Assembly: GCA_947396885.1 (NCBI GenBank) | Contig: OX377202.1 | Span: forward strand, 9,362,001-9,426,000 | Reading direction: 5' to 3' | From: Heligmosomoides polygyrus polygyrus | Taxonomy: Eukaryota; Nematoda; Chromadorea; Rhabditida; Heligmosomidae | Length of the DNA stretch: 64,000 bases | In this document: positions 42,752 to 53,644 of the stretch, piece by piece | Layout of the letters: each line of letters starts with the position of its first letter | How positions within the stretch are numbered: the stretch's first letter is position 1 | Notes under the pieces: model-generated | Database searches by the model: none | Told to the model about the DNA's origin: nothing | The model's input: the letters and a program-made list of their open reading frames with translations, nothing else | Position numbers and translations under genes: made by a program

Positions 42752-43444
42752 ACCATTACAAAATAACTACAGCACAGAAAGGAGAACAAAACCAAAACGA
42801 GCTCTGCCGAAGGATTCGGTTTTTCTTAGAAATAATCAATAATCGACCAGCATTCTCAATAAATGGTTTTGATCTGCTTAGTGTTATTGTGTTTTTGTCG
42901 AGCTTTGCTGAGCCTACTCTGTTAACAAGACAATTATTTCGGACTGATGTTTTGTTTAAAAATTTGTATCCTACTCTCAATTCCCTGTAAAATGAAGGGC
43001 AGGGACCAATACAGCGTCTCTGGAGACACGGAAAACTGGGGAGGTGTCAACCCCTGTGAATTCTCATACCTCACTCTGATTTTTTCTAAAGTGCAAGGTA
43101 AGAATAATCCTTCAAGCAACTATTCGAGCTTGAGTTATCTCCAACTAACCATAAGTATCCTTTAGCCGTTATAAGGTTGCCGTGTGGAATCTTTCAGCTT
43201 GAAGGGCGTGAGTAATCTTCATGGAAAGAGCGATTCTGCAGTACAAATCTACCTTTTTTGACATCCCAAGTTTTAGATTCGGCCATGACTCCTCTTAAGT
43301 TTTGCTACCAATTTTTCATTTATTTTGCTATGAATTGGCTGAGGTGTCACTTCTCGCAACTTCTACTGCATTCTGCCAGCTACGCTAGCATCTCTTACCT
43401 TGCTGTTGGAATCCACCCAAGTCGTTTCTTACCTCCAGTTCATA
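42752..43444. other. unassigned stretch
   Basis: Nothing recognised. Confidence 0.4.
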
Positions 43445-43530
43445 TCCGTCGCTAGGCCGTACGCCCTGTTAACTTCGTGACCCAGAAACGCGCACTTGGT
43501 GCATTTGGAGGTGTTTCTTGCGCTGGACGT
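43445..43530 (-). mobile_element. RTE LINE fragment, small and old
   Basis: CTGTTAACTTCGTGACCCAG and TTGGTGCATTTGGAGGTGTT correspond to the RTE segment encoding SSYVYLGREVNM in other copies, diverged. Confidence 0.5.
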
Positions 43531-43745
43531 GAATCCGACCTCAACTACCCATTCGCTTGGGCTTTAGTGCGAGATCTGTACACAAGCGGACGACCATCAG
43601 TCGCTTTGGGCCCAATCCAATCGGTCTGCGCAGCAGTTAGAATTCCCATTCGAGGCACTGCTGCCTGCAAGTCTGACCATCAGTGAATTTCGTTTTGAGT
43701 GAAGTCGACCGCTTACTGATTTGTTGAGGTCAGATCCTACAAGAG

Positions 43746-44153
43746 TAAAGGACAAAGAGCGGCGTTACTGAATCCCTTTTGGGATGTGCCATGCATTCTA
43801 CTACAATAGCGGACGCGTCTATACAAAAGAAGCGTCCGTGAAAAAGAAAAGTCGTAAAAATTCAAGGGCATATTTGAGCTCAGGAGCTCGAACTCTATCG
43901 TTTGTTATACATAGTTCATATGGAGCAGTATACTATGAGATGTTGTAGAGGCGATTTCAACGGGTAATTAACCTATAAAACAGCTTGTGGTGGTCAACTG
44001 ATGGGCAAGTCAGTGTTTTATCTTTCCCAGAAAACCCGGTATCACCCCGGAAGGATGGAACGCTTGGTTGGCCTGGCAAGAAATTCGAATCAAAGGAAAC
44101 TGTAATTGGGTGCACGCGACTACCGGCGCCTACTCCGACTGCGCTATAATGCA
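43746..44153 (-). repeat. SINE-A copy with a 130-bp insert
   Basis: Tail AAAGGACAAAGAGCGGCGTT and GATGTGCCATGCATTCTACT, then an unrelated insert (about 43803-43935, with GAGCTCAGGAGCTC), then the body resumes at GAGATGTTGTAGAGGCGATT and ends ACTCCGACTGCGCTATAAT. The insert is of unknown origin. Confidence 0.7.
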
Positions 44154-44184
44154 CCTTATGATCCAAAACGCTATGCCCATTTCT

Positions 44185-44465
44185 CAGAGAAGTTTGTTAG
44201 GACAGGAAGAACGGCTGAGTCGAGTAGGTGGGCACGGACTTCGTTCGTTTTCCTCACAACTTCTTCGACGCTCTTGAAAGCTCCCCAAGCCGCTCGATTC
44301 TCAGTTCCCAGTTCCGGGACTGGGTTGTTGGACCTGTTGACAACACACACTAGGCCCACTTAACTGGGCATTCGGAGCTTTTCGTTTCGCTGAGCCAGAA
44401 TGGGGCGACTGAGATTCGTCTGTTCTTCATGAGCGTATTCTTCGCAAGATTCTACTGTAATCGGA
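44185..44465 (-). mobile_element. RTE LINE fragment
   Basis: Minus-strand remnants of the region between VYLG and VLPALTYAS: ENRAAWGAFKSVEEVVRKTN and VRAHLLDSAVLPVLTNFSEK. Several changes and stops. Confidence 0.7.
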
Positions 44466-44604
44466 CGTCATCTTGTCTATCCTTCCTTATTCAGGGAAGG
44501 TTTTTTAAATCTTAGAATAGTTGAATATCTTGGATGTGTAAACTGGTTCATGATGAGAAGGTTTCAAGCTGTTTCGTTGTTTAATACATATCGTATTCTG
44601 AATC

Positions 44605-44898
44605 TGAATGGACGCGTGGAGCGCAGTCGGTGGAGGCGCTGGCTGTCGCCTGCACCCGATACCAGGTTTCAGATTCGGATTTCCCGCCCAGGCCAACCAA
44701 GCTTTCCATCCCTCCGGGGTCGGTGAATTGGTACCAGACTTGTCTGGGAAGGATAAAGCGCTGACTTGTTCATCGGCTGGCAACCGCAAATCATTGCATG
44801 GCCAAATATGCATTCAAATCGAGTCGACGACATCCCGTAGAAGTAGTGCGTGGCGCATCCCAAAGGGGATTGAATAACGCCGTCCTTTATCCTTTATT
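44605..44898 (+). repeat. SINE-A copy, 11-bp target duplication
   Basis: ACGCGTGGAGCGCAGTCGGT to CCTTTATCCTTTATT. TATTCTGAATC is exact at 44594-44604 and 44899-44909. Confidence 0.92.
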
Positions 44899-45099
44899 TA
44901 TTCTGAATCCTTTGCTGGCCTATAGGAAGTGGATACTCTTCACTTCTCCCGCTTTTTTCAACTTCATTCTCAGATCAAGTGTCGATTCAGCTGGTTTACT
45001 GGAGGTTTTCTGAACAGAAGAGAAATTCGCGAATGGTTTTCAGAAGGTTTTCTGGATGTAAGAGAAATTTTAGAAATTTCCGGAACATCCAGTGATTGG

Positions 45100-45383
45100 T
45101 GCGCGTGGTGGCACGGTTGGAAAAGGCGCCGGCTGTAGCGCGCACCCGACTCCAGGTTCTTGGTTTGGATTTTCCGCCCAAGCCAACCAAGCATTCCATT
45201 CCCACTGAGTCGGGGAATTGGTACCAGACTTATCCGGGAAGGACAATACTCTGACTTCTCCATCGGCTGGCCACCAAGTCATTGTATGGCCAAAAACGCA
45301 TTCAAATCACATCCACGACATTCCGTAGAAGAAGAGTTAGTGGCGCATCCCAAAAGAGATTGAGTAACGTCTTCCTCTTTTCT
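45100..45383 (+). repeat. SINE-A copy
   Basis: GCGCGTGGTGGCACGGTTGG to AACGTCTTCCTCTTTTCTTA. Diverged tail, otherwise full length. Confidence 0.8.
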
Positions 45384-45828
45384 TACACAGAATAAAGCAT
45401 GGCTAGCCTTAACAGAGCTAGGCTAAACTATGTCGAGATCCTGGAAGACGGCCTCATCATTGTATGACAGGTACAGTACAGCTAATTCAAAATTACGTCC
45501 GAATCCAATGTGGGCGGAAAACCGCCGTTTTGCCGTTTTCCCATAATTCTTTCAAAGTTGTCTATTCAATAAATAAATAAATAAATGCTACTATCCCAAT
45601 CCAATGGGTGTCCTATCCAGTGACGTAAGTATCATCCAGTGGTTTTAGAAAGATATACTTTTGGTGACCTATAAGACCTGACAGCACCGACCCTCCTCCT
45701 CTCGGTCGAGATAATTGCTTTTCAGATGGTACCACATCACTGGATCGTCCACACACAATTAGGAATTGAAGATAGTTGAAGAGTGTTATGGGAAAACGGC
45801 AAGGTTTTTTGTGCCTATTCCGTCCAAA
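45384..45828. other. unassigned stretch
   Basis: An AAATAAATAAAT microsatellite lies near 45570-45587. No gene was recognised. Confidence 0.4.
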
Positions 45829-46141
45829 GGGCGCGTGTAGCGCAGTCGTATGAGGTGCGGGCTGTCGTGCGCACCCGATACCAGATTCGTGGTTTGGAAT
45901 TCCCACCCATACCAATCAGGTCTTCCATCTCTCAAGCTCGGTGAATTGGTACCAGGCATGTCTGGGAATGATAAAGCGCTGACTTGTCCATTAGTTGGTC
46001 ACCGCTAGTCATTGTACGGCCAAATACCCATTCAAGTCACTTTCACGATATCCCGTAGAAAAAGAATGCATGGCGCATACCAAAAGGAATGACAAAGGCC
46101 GTCCCTTAACCTTTACTCCGCCCAAAAATCGAAAGACAGAA
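45829..46141 (+). repeat. SINE-A copy of the 3'-extended subfamily
   Basis: GGGCGCGTGTAGCGCAGTCG to GTCCCTTAACCTTTACTCC, then CGCCCAAAAATCGAAAGACA. The last roughly 40 bp match the extension in the copy at 34148-34487. Confidence 0.85.
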
Positions 46142-46875
46142 ATGCTATTGTGTATCCTGGGAGACGAGCCTCAAAGCGGCAATGACTTCGTCGCTGAAAC
46201 GCCTTCACAGAGCAAAACATTCTGTGCGTCGAGATCTAGTTTGCCATAGAAAAAGAATCAACAGAGAAACAAAACATGCGATTAGCAATGATAACTGGTA
46301 GCTTGGCACCGCCGCCTTCCTCTCTATGAAGGCGCCTTCCATCTAGGGATGACATATTTTTCCTGCAGATTCTGCTTCACCGATCTAGAACGACTTGCTA
46401 TATTTCCTTTGTATTGGCTCTTCCGCTCGATTGCCTTTAATGGTCGTTTATATCTCATATTGTTTATAAGTGTTTGTGGTTTAGTTACCCAAGTTTGAGG
46501 AATTAAATTAGTGGAATTGGTTGTCCCGCACACTACAGCATTACACCAGTGTCGCACGGCAGCGGGACACACACAAATTTTCCCACATGAAATGATCACC
46601 CGTAAGGCCCGGGTTCAATTCCCGTTCAATGCACATAAAAATCGAAGCCCTTCTATTGATATTGAACCACTGCACGCCTTTACATTGCCACGCGGATATT
46701 CTAACGCCTTAAAAAGGCAATATTATTAAGATCTATTATCACGAATTGTCCACTTAATCTACCAAAGGCCGTCGTAGTCCGATACTGACGGGAGGTCGCG
46801 ATGGAGTCGAACCGGAGGCAATATTGAGGTGGTGGTATCGAGCACGATTTGAAGAATTGCGTCTTCCTCGAGCTC
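46142..46875. other. unassigned, with one B-box-like site
   Basis: A tRNA-B-box-like GGTTCAATTCCCG lies at about 46613-46625, after a stem formed by GTCCCGC (46524) and GCGGGAC (46562). It does not fold as a complete tRNA by eye. No gene was recognised. Confidence 0.35.
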
Positions 46876-47560
46876 TGAGCTACTTATCCACCTGCTCGAG
46901 CGGGCGCCAGCAGCGTCTCCATTCGTACCTGTCGTGTGCCAGAGTGCTCCAATGGATCCTCCTCACTGGAGGGACATGAAGAGCGTCATATCGGGCGTCC
47001 AGGGCTTCCACGAAGAAGTACGACCAACGCGTTGGTGGGGGTCCTGATGTTCTCTTGACACCCCGCGGAATCCAGTCGGTAACGGCTCTCGTCCAGCGGG
47101 CGTCTGCGAATCGCCCTTCGTGATCGGCCCACCTAATTTTCGACGATTTGGCCCAGGCGACAGCGCCTCTGATCTTCGAACGTCGGAATTCCGGAGGCCA
47201 CGACTCACTTGCGTGAGTCGTGTAACTCCGAGCATCGTCCTCTCGATTCCACGCTGCGCAACGCTGATCGCGTGTTCATCCTGCTTTCGTATAGCCCAGG
47301 TCTCTGAGGCGTATGTCAGGGCAGGAAGAACAGTGGAGTGGAATAGGTGGGCACGGAGTCGGACGTTCTTCGTCTTCTTCGCGACTTCTTCGACGCTCCT
47401 GAAAGCTCCCCCAAGCCGCTCGTTTCCTCCTGCTCAGCTTCGGCGCTAGATCGTTAGCTATGTTGACTTCGCGACCCAAATACACGTAGCTGGAGCATTC
47501 GGAGATGCTCGTTCCGTTGAGCGAGAATGGGGCATCAGAAACTTGTCCATTGTCCATGTC
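46876..47560 (-). mobile_element. RTE LINE 3' fragment
   Basis: Contains NGQVSDAPFSLNGTSISECS, SSYVYLGREVNIANDLAP, KLSRRKRAAWG, then frame-shifted parts encoding MLGVTRLTQVSRGL and the downstream CCAGCAGCGTCTCCATTCGT region to about 46876. At least three frameshifts. No clear target duplication. Confidence 0.8.
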
Positions 47561-48857
47561 CATAGAAACTGTCTCAGAACTAAATCAAAACGTAAAATAG
47601 ACGAAAAACCTCTATCTACGCTAGCGGTAACTACATGCTCTGACGTACATCACTCTCTGGTTTCAATGAACGTCAAAGAAACAAGGCGTTCGTTGCTATG
47701 AGCGTGAGTAGGGCCACAGAGAGCTTTCCTACCCTGACTATCGCCGTGCTACAGCTCAGTATTTGGCCATTCTGTAGCCCTGACTGGCAGCTGGGACTCG
47801 GCTGCTCCTCGCTTTGCTGTCAAGGTGAGTTCGACGAGTGGGTCTCCCTGTCCGCTTGTGTCTGTGTGCGACCACCGTCGTCAGCCCCCCCCCCCCCCCA
47901 CCTCCACCGGTCGGCGAGCGCGCGATTGTGCCGGCTGCGTCTCCGCGGCTTCTCGTGCTTTCTCCCAGCGTTGCTAAGGCTATGCACCAACATTGTATAA
48001 TTCTGATGTCGGCCGGTCCTCGTCGTGGCTGTAGCCGTCCGTGGCCGCCGTTCACCTTCTCCTCTCACTCAATCACCCACCCGTCGACGTTCCGATGGTC
48101 ATCGATTCACCTCACCTCGGAAACAGCTGTAGTCGAAAAACCGCAGCAAGAACGTCAGTAGCCATAATGAATGGCCACATCATTACGCGGCTTCCGTCAC
48201 GGACACCTTCGACAATTATCCCCTTCCGCTGCTCGTCTCCTGGGCAGGACCGGGTAAGGGGAGAGAGCGGGGACGAGGATTTCCAGCGGCGGTGGATGGT
48301 CGTCGAGTCACCTTGGCCGGCGCCGTCGTCCCATTCACTCCAGCACGGTAATTGCCCGCGACGGCTTACCCTACAGAACCCTACCTATCGATCGCTACCG
48401 TGCACTGTGCTCACCGAACTTCGATTTTATCGATTTTTCCTATGCCTTCGAGCCTCCAGAACTCGCTTATTCACTTCTAGTTCTTTCCGACGGTGACTTC
48501 TCCATCGAAAGGTGCGCTTCCTGTATGAATAGCTCATGTCGAATCTGATGGCCATTCCTCTGTTTGCGTATGGGTTTGCTCGTCGTTCCGTCGTCCGATG
48601 ACACACCGATGATTTCGTGAAGTCGAATTTCGATGCATGATCACCACAACAAGCGCTTCTCTGGCTGGCCTTTCTCGTCAGCGCATGCCTTCGACGTGAT
48701 TCAGACGTGCCTTCTCGGTTTCGCGAAGACATTTTCATTTCGAGATGTTGATGTTTCCTCTGGTTTTCCTTCACTAATTGCGATTTTCTGCAGTAAATAG
48801 GAATTCGAAGAAGTAAGTGGACTGACCTACTCTCCTTTACCTACCGTCCTTGTCCAT
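47561..48857. other. GC-richer unassigned region
   Basis: Contains a 15-C run (47885-47899) and an open frame from ATG 47698 to a GTGAGT donor at 47824 (MSVSRATESFPTLTIAVLQL...), but no acceptor or further exon that would make it a gene. Could be promoter or 5' exon sequence of a host gene. Confidence 0.3.
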
Positions 48858-48965
48858 AAGTATACCATTTTCACAGCAAATTGGACAGCTAGGCCATCTT
48901 TAAGACTTCTGAAATCAAACTGAGCTCATTCAAACTGAAATGGCCTTGAGGCAGGTTAAACTTCA
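48858..48965. mobile_element. FB1 left end fragment
   Basis: TATACCATTTTCACAGCAAA followed by TTGGACAGCTAGGCC and GACTTCTGAAATCAAACTGA matches the outer left arm of FB1. Truncated after about 110 bp. Confidence 0.6.
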
Positions 48966-49075
48966 AACTGAAAAACTGGTTGAGTTAAATCTCAAACTTC
49001 ACGTAACAACCTTTAGCGCTTCTCTCATTTCTGCTTCCAAAAAATGCTAGAGGTTACATGTTGTTTTTTGTTGTT

Positions 49076-49172
49076 ATGTTTTATTGCGATCAAAATCCTT
49101 GCATAAGGCGGGGCTCGAACCTGCACCTTCTACTTTCTGGGCAGCGATGATACGCCTTACACCCCCGGCGCT
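49076..49172 (-). repeat. SINE-B copy
   Basis: On the minus strand: GGTGTAAGGCGTATCATCGC, TGCCCAGAAAGTAGAAGGTG, the B box GGTTCGAGCCCCGCC and a tail with TTTTGATCGCAATAAAAC. Matches 6999-7104. No clean target duplication found. Confidence 0.7.
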
Positions 49173-49200
49173 GTTTGACCGCTCGTAGGGCATACATTAG

Positions 49201-49496
49201 GATAAGGATAAGGATAAAGGACGGCGTTACTCAATCCTTTCTGGGATGCGGCAGCGCATTCTACTTCTACGAGATGTCGTGGAGGCGACATGAATGCGTA
49301 TTTGGCCATACAATGACTTGCGGTGACCAGCCGATGAACTAGTCAGCGCTTTATCCTTCCCAGACAAGTCTGGTACCAATTCACCGACCCCGGAGGGATG
49401 GAAGGCTTGGTTGGCCTGGGCGGGAAATCCGAACCAGGAACCTGGTATCGGGTGCACGCGGCAGTCGCGCCTCCTCCGACTGCGCTACACGCGCCC
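49201..49496 (-). repeat. SINE-A copy, 15-bp duplication, at a mariner end
   Basis: Tail GATAAGGATAAGGATAAAGG, head ACTGCGCTACACGCGCCC. TAGGGCATACATTAG is exact at 49186-49200 and 49497-49511. The duplicated target includes the first bases of the mariner terminus, so the SINE inserted at the edge of an existing mariner. Confidence 0.93.
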
Positions 49497-49507
49497 TAGG
49501 GCATACA

Positions 49508-50045
49508 TTAGGTTGGAAAAAAATCTTTTCATTTTTTTCAGAGATCTATTACTTCACAACTACAAAGCCAAATCAACTGAGATAATCTCCATTTTGTTCC
49601 ACTACATTTTTCCAAAGAATGGGTAATTTTCTAATTCCTCTCGCGTAGAAGACTGCAGTTCTGGAGTGGAACCCTGGCTGAATTCGATTTTTGAGGTCTT
49701 CGTCCGTTTCAAAATATTTCTCTCCAATTTCTTTCTTGAGAGCACGGAAGAGATGGTAGTCGGCAGGGGCGAGGTCAGGGCTATACGGTAGATGTGGCAT
49801 TATCTCCTAGGCAGCTCCTTTATTGTTTCTCTTGTGAGTCTTGCAACATGTGGTTTTGCACTGAGTGTCTGAGAGGGCATGTGGAATCCAAGCTCCAAAT
49901 TTCCATGCAAAGCCAAGACCCTTCAGATGGATTCCCACTATCCCATGAGACACTTCGAGCTTCTCTGCCAGTTGCCAAAGTGAGCAAGCAGCAAAGGAGG
50001 GACAGAATTCCGCCCTCGCTTTTCATCTGCCTGTAATGTCGGAGT
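49508..50045 (-). pseudogene. internally deleted mariner
   Basis: Right part: one TIR (TTAGGTTGGAAAAAAATC) at 49508. Minus-strand protein blocks: LWQLAEKLEVSHGIVGIHLK, GAWIPHALSD, then after a deletion MPHLPYSPDLAPADYHLFRA, KKEIGEKYFETDEDLKNRIQ and YARGIRKLPILWKNVVEQNG to a stop. Catalytic blocks D1 and D2 are missing and no second TIR was found. Confidence 0.75.
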
Positions 50046-50360
50046 TTACATTGTCTACTGGCCCCCATGTTTGTCGGCGTTGATCACATCTTCATCTGCC
50101 TCTGGTGTCCGGGTCATTGATGTGTCGTGGGACGGAAGGAGCGAGCTGCTTCTTCCACTTCTCGATTGAAAACACACTCTGATGCAACCCTATCGATGAC
50201 GATGTCGGCGACCGATTGTCGGCGACGGGTCGCCGAGGTACTATAACATATGCCTAACATCCGCGATATCCTCGAGATGCATCAGCACTCACCCGCAATA
50301 TATGGATAAGCCGACCGCTAGCATTAGCATTGAGCCGGTTAAGCTGTATACCTCACTAGA
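50046..50360. other. mostly unassigned, with half an H2 hairpin
   Basis: 50201-50255 (GATGTCGGCGACC to GTACTATAACATATGCC) matches the right arm of H2. Otherwise nothing. Confidence 0.4.
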
Positions 50361-50540
50361 TGTTGTAACACATTTCTTCAAGCTTGGAGCGGCTAGTATA
50401 GAGGCCACATTTTGTCTGAAGATGCGGAAGGGCGGGTTCGAGTCCCGCCTGGCGCGGAGAGTTTTAATCGCAATAAAACTTTCCGTAATAACATGTAGCC
50501 GCTATACCAGCAACCTTAGGCTTCAACAAATGTGTTAAAA
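50361..50540. repeat. SINE-B-like segment within inverted arms
   Basis: Arms AACACATTTCTTCAAGCTTG (50367-50386) and GGCTTCAACAAATGTGTT (50519-50536) pair. Between them is a SINE-B 3' portion with the B box GGTTCGAGTCCCGCC and GAGAGTTTTAATCGCAATAA. It may be a hairpin element carrying or hit by SINE-B. Confidence 0.5.
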
Positions 50541-50626
50541 CGCACTTTTTGTAGGACTAGAGAAAAGTGGGTATCGCAGGAAGAAAGCCACATTGTATCG
50601 CTGTGTGCCAAGCATTATCTGAATTA

Positions 50627-51900
50627 TTAGGTGGGTGCATAAGTTCTCGGACATTTGGGGCATGAAATATTTATTATCACAACATACGAACAACAATATC
50701 AAATCATTTGAAGTAGCCACCCTTTACATCAATTGTCTTTCGCCATCGTGCTGGTAAGTCATGGATGCCTTTTCTCCAAAACGTGGCCGGTTGTGATTCG
50801 AAAAATGTGAGCAGTGCCTCCTTGACATCCTCTCGGTTCCTGAATTGCTGGCTGTCCAAATAGCGTTAAGGCTTGAAAACAAATGATAATCACAAGGAGC
50901 GAGATCTGGTGAGTAAGGTGGATGTGGAAGAACGGTCCATCCATAGTCCGCCAACTCAGCCGCCGTCGCTCTAGCAATATGCGGTCCAGCGTTGTCGTGT
51001 TGAAAATACACCTTCACTTGCTCTCCTCGCGTGGTTTGAAGGTGGGCCCTCAACTTCCTCAGTTGGTTGACGAAAACCTCTGCCGTCACTGTTATCCCTT
51101 CGTCCAGCTGCTCCCAGTATTCTACGCCAAGAACGCTCCACCAAATGCATAGCATCACCTTTTTCACGTGAAGGTCGGGTTTCGGAACGTCTTCTGCCTC
51201 TCCAGTTGCGTCAACCCACTGTGCACGCCGGTGATAATTAGAGTAGAGTATCCACTTCTCATCCCCGGTGACAAGGTTGTCCAGCCATCCGTGGGTACGT
51301 CTGAGGGTAAGGAGAGACAGAGCGACATCGGCTCTGCGATCCATGTCATGTTGTGTCAAGTCGTGAGGTACCCAGCGACCCAATTTTCGCACCTCGCCAA
51401 TCGACTTCAATCCTCTCGCGACTGTTGAGTGACTAACACCAAGAGTGCTTGATAGTTCGCGAGTGGTTTGGTATGGGTCCGCTTCCACTCTACTTCGGAG
51501 GCCATCCAAATCCAGTGTCATCGGGCGCCCTTCTCGTTCATTATCTTCAACGGAGAATTCACCAACTGCCAACTTCGGGAACCACTGGTACACAGTACTT
51601 CGAGCAGGAGCACTCTCGTTGTAAACATCCTTCAGGCGACGATACGATTCGTCGGCATTGAGGCCAGATTGATGCAGGAATAGCATGACGTGCCGAATAT
51701 GCGTCTCAGTTGGGATGAATTGCTTAGCCATAACAGCTGACGTTAACAACGCAGAAGTAAATGTTAGGAACAGTTTTGTAGCCCTTTCCTTTACCTATCG
51801 ATTGATCATTTACGCGTTGATACATGTGAGAAATTTGGCGGGAAAATACGCTTTCAATTCAGGAGGGATCAAATGTCCGAGAACTTATGCACCAACCTAA
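50627..51900 (-). mobile_element. mariner transposon, near complete
   Basis: 1,274 bp with about 30-bp TIRs, TTAGGTGGGTGCATAAGTTC at the left and GAACTTATGCACCAACCTAA at the right, flanked by TA on both sides (50625-50626 and 51901-51902). It contains one transposase gene. TIRs differ at a few positions only, so this is the youngest-looking mariner here. Confidence 0.93.
50704..51731 (-). pseudogene. mariner transposase, one C-terminal frameshift
   Basis: Starts at the second in-frame ATG (MAKQFIPTETHIRHVMLFLH). It has the paired-like helix-turn-helix (SGLNADESYRRLKDVYNES, SHSTVARGLKSIGEVRKLG), WVPHDLTQHD, catalytic D1 in VTGDEKWILY, D2 in YFQHDNAGPHIA and D3 in PHPPYSPDLAPCDYHLF; 34 residues separate D2 and D3 (D34D). 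After FSSLN, near 50866, one A appears to be missing; in the shifted frame the expected C-terminus follows (QFRNREDVKEALLTFF, FWRKGIHDLP, KGGYFK, stop at 50704). As it stands translation ends at 50724 with an abnormal tail of about 45 residues. Confidence 0.9.
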
Positions 51901-51902
51901 TA

Positions 51903-52167
51903 CTTCTTGCCATTCAACACATCCGTATTGAAAGTTCTTTGGTGGTGCCAGCTGTGTCGTTTTTGTCCCAGATAGGGATTTGGGAGTGATATATCGTGGA
52001 GTCGTTGGATGTTTCTTTGCATTGGCTGAGTTACTGAACCTTACGCTGGGCTTTCTTCCGCCGCTTGTGCCATCTCACATTTTGTATTGGTACGGCAGCT
52101 CGAGAAGCGTGATCTATTCGTTCGATTTTAATTATTTACGTTTATACTATTTCACTTTTTTGATTTG
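51903..52167. other. unassigned spacer
   Basis: Nothing recognised. Confidence 0.4.
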
Positions 52168-52455
52168 GGCTCGTATAGCGTAGTCTGAGGAGGTGTCTGC
52201 TGTCGCGTGCACCCGATACCAGGTCCCTGGTTCGGATTTCATGCCCAGTACCAATAAAGCTTTCCTTCCCTCCGGGGTCGGTGAATTGGTACCAGACTTG
52301 TCTGGGAAGGATAAAGCACTGACTTGTACATCGGCTGACCACCGCAAGCTATTGTATGGCCAAACACGCATTCAACACGCCTCCACGACATCCCATTGAA
52401 GCAGAATGTGTGGCGCATCCCAAGGGAGATTATTTAACACCATGTTTTCTCTCTT
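52168..52455 (+). repeat. SINE-A copy
   Basis: GGCTCGTATAGCGTAGTCTG to TTTAACACCATGTTTTCTC. The 3' end is diverged and the tail lost. Confidence 0.8.
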
Positions 52456-52664
52456 AGTAGCATATAGTGCAGAATTCTTTCTTCACCTTGAATGCAGCAA
52501 TGCTTCAACTAACTGCTTCCCAAGTATTCGCATCCCTGCCATAGTATACGATGAAGTTCGTTAAATCCGGGCGAACATTGTAAGAGCTGGAGCTGTCTTC
52601 AAACACCATTTTTTTGCAGAAAAATCTACTGTGATTGATTTTGAAAAAAAATTATATTACGTGC

Positions 52665-53150
52665 ACGGCGAATAGCAGTGCAGTCGGAGAAGGTGGCTGT
52701 CGCATAAACCTCGAATCGATTGCTCCGCCCAGGCCAGCCTAGCCTTCCGTCCCATTGAGACAATTAATTGATAACACTTATCTTGGTGGGATGTACATAA
52801 GGTCCATGTCGCGAATGTGGGCATCACTGGGTGGTGGGAACGCGCCAACCAATCAGATTTCGTCGGAGGGGTTGCCATTTGGTGAGGGCGTGTAAAGTCA
52901 GTTCCCTTATTGGCTCTGCATGATTATGATTGACTGGCCTGTTCCCAGCTCCCAATGCTGTCCACCTTCACCACATGTATCGTATAGTATCGTATATAAC
53001 ACTGAGTTGCTCTTTGTTTGGTCACCTAAAGTCATTGTACAGGCCAAATACGCATTCAAGTTTCCTCCACGACATTCCGTAGAAGCAGAATGCGTGGCGC
53101 ATCCAGCGTAGGGTTCACCAAAGTCGACCTTTACCCTCTACCTTTTTCCT
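52665..53150 (+). repeat. SINE-A copy split by an M1 element
   Basis: The tRNA-like 5' half (52665-52795, GAATAGCAGTGCAGTCGGAG) and the 3' half (53014-53150, with GGCCAAATACGCATTCAAGT and TAGAAGCAGAATGCGTGGCG) are separated by the M1 insertion. Confidence 0.72.
52801..52983. mobile_element. M1 TIR element inside a SINE
   Basis: GGTCCATGTCGCGAATGTGG and CCACCTTCACCACATGTATC are imperfect inverted ends, with GGTGGGAACGCGCCAACCAATC inside. Third case here of M1 associated with SINE-A. Confidence 0.65.
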
Positions 53151-53365
53151 ATAAAGGCGTGATTGGCTGGTACACTTCTATGACGTTCACTGTCAAGAAA
53201 TGAAGGGTCAAAAAGCTTTCAACGGTATTGATCAGCAAGAATATTCCTAAGCATCCTCCTCCGACTTCCAGCTGGAGCAACTCAACGATCACTGTTTGTC
53301 TTAGCATTGATGGTTCGTACGACTTCGACTAGTAACTCCTTGTTTCCCAGGGTACAGGCTGTTAG

Positions 53366-53644
53366 AGAGTGTAGCGCAGTCGGAGGAGGTGCCGGCTGTC
53401 GCGTGCACCCAATACGAGGTTCCTGGTTCGGATTTCCCGCCTAGGCCAACAAGCCTCCCATCCCTCCGGGCTCGGTGAGTTAGTGCCAGACTTGCCTCAG
53501 AAGGAAAAAAGCACTGATTTGTTCATCGGCTGGCCACCACAGGTCATTGCATGGTAAATACGCATTCAAATAGCCTCCTGGACATCCCGTAGAATGCGTG
53601 ACGCATTCTAAAATGGATGGAGTAATGCCTCCTTTATCCTTTAA
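53366..53644 (+). repeat. SINE-A copy
   Basis: GAGTGTAGCGCAGTCGGAGG to TGCCTCCTTTATCCTTTA. Near full length with moderate divergence. Confidence 0.83.

Noticed and set aside
46524..46625. A possible tRNA with intron
   Set aside because: A 7-bp stem and a B-box-like site exist, but no complete cloverleaf could be drawn by eye and the A box is missing.
50401..50490. A possible tRNA gene (B box GGTTCGAGTCCCGCC)
   Set aside because: Only the 3' half of a tRNA is recognisable, no A box or acceptor stem pairs, and the same sequence is dispersed (6999, 49076). It is SINE-B.
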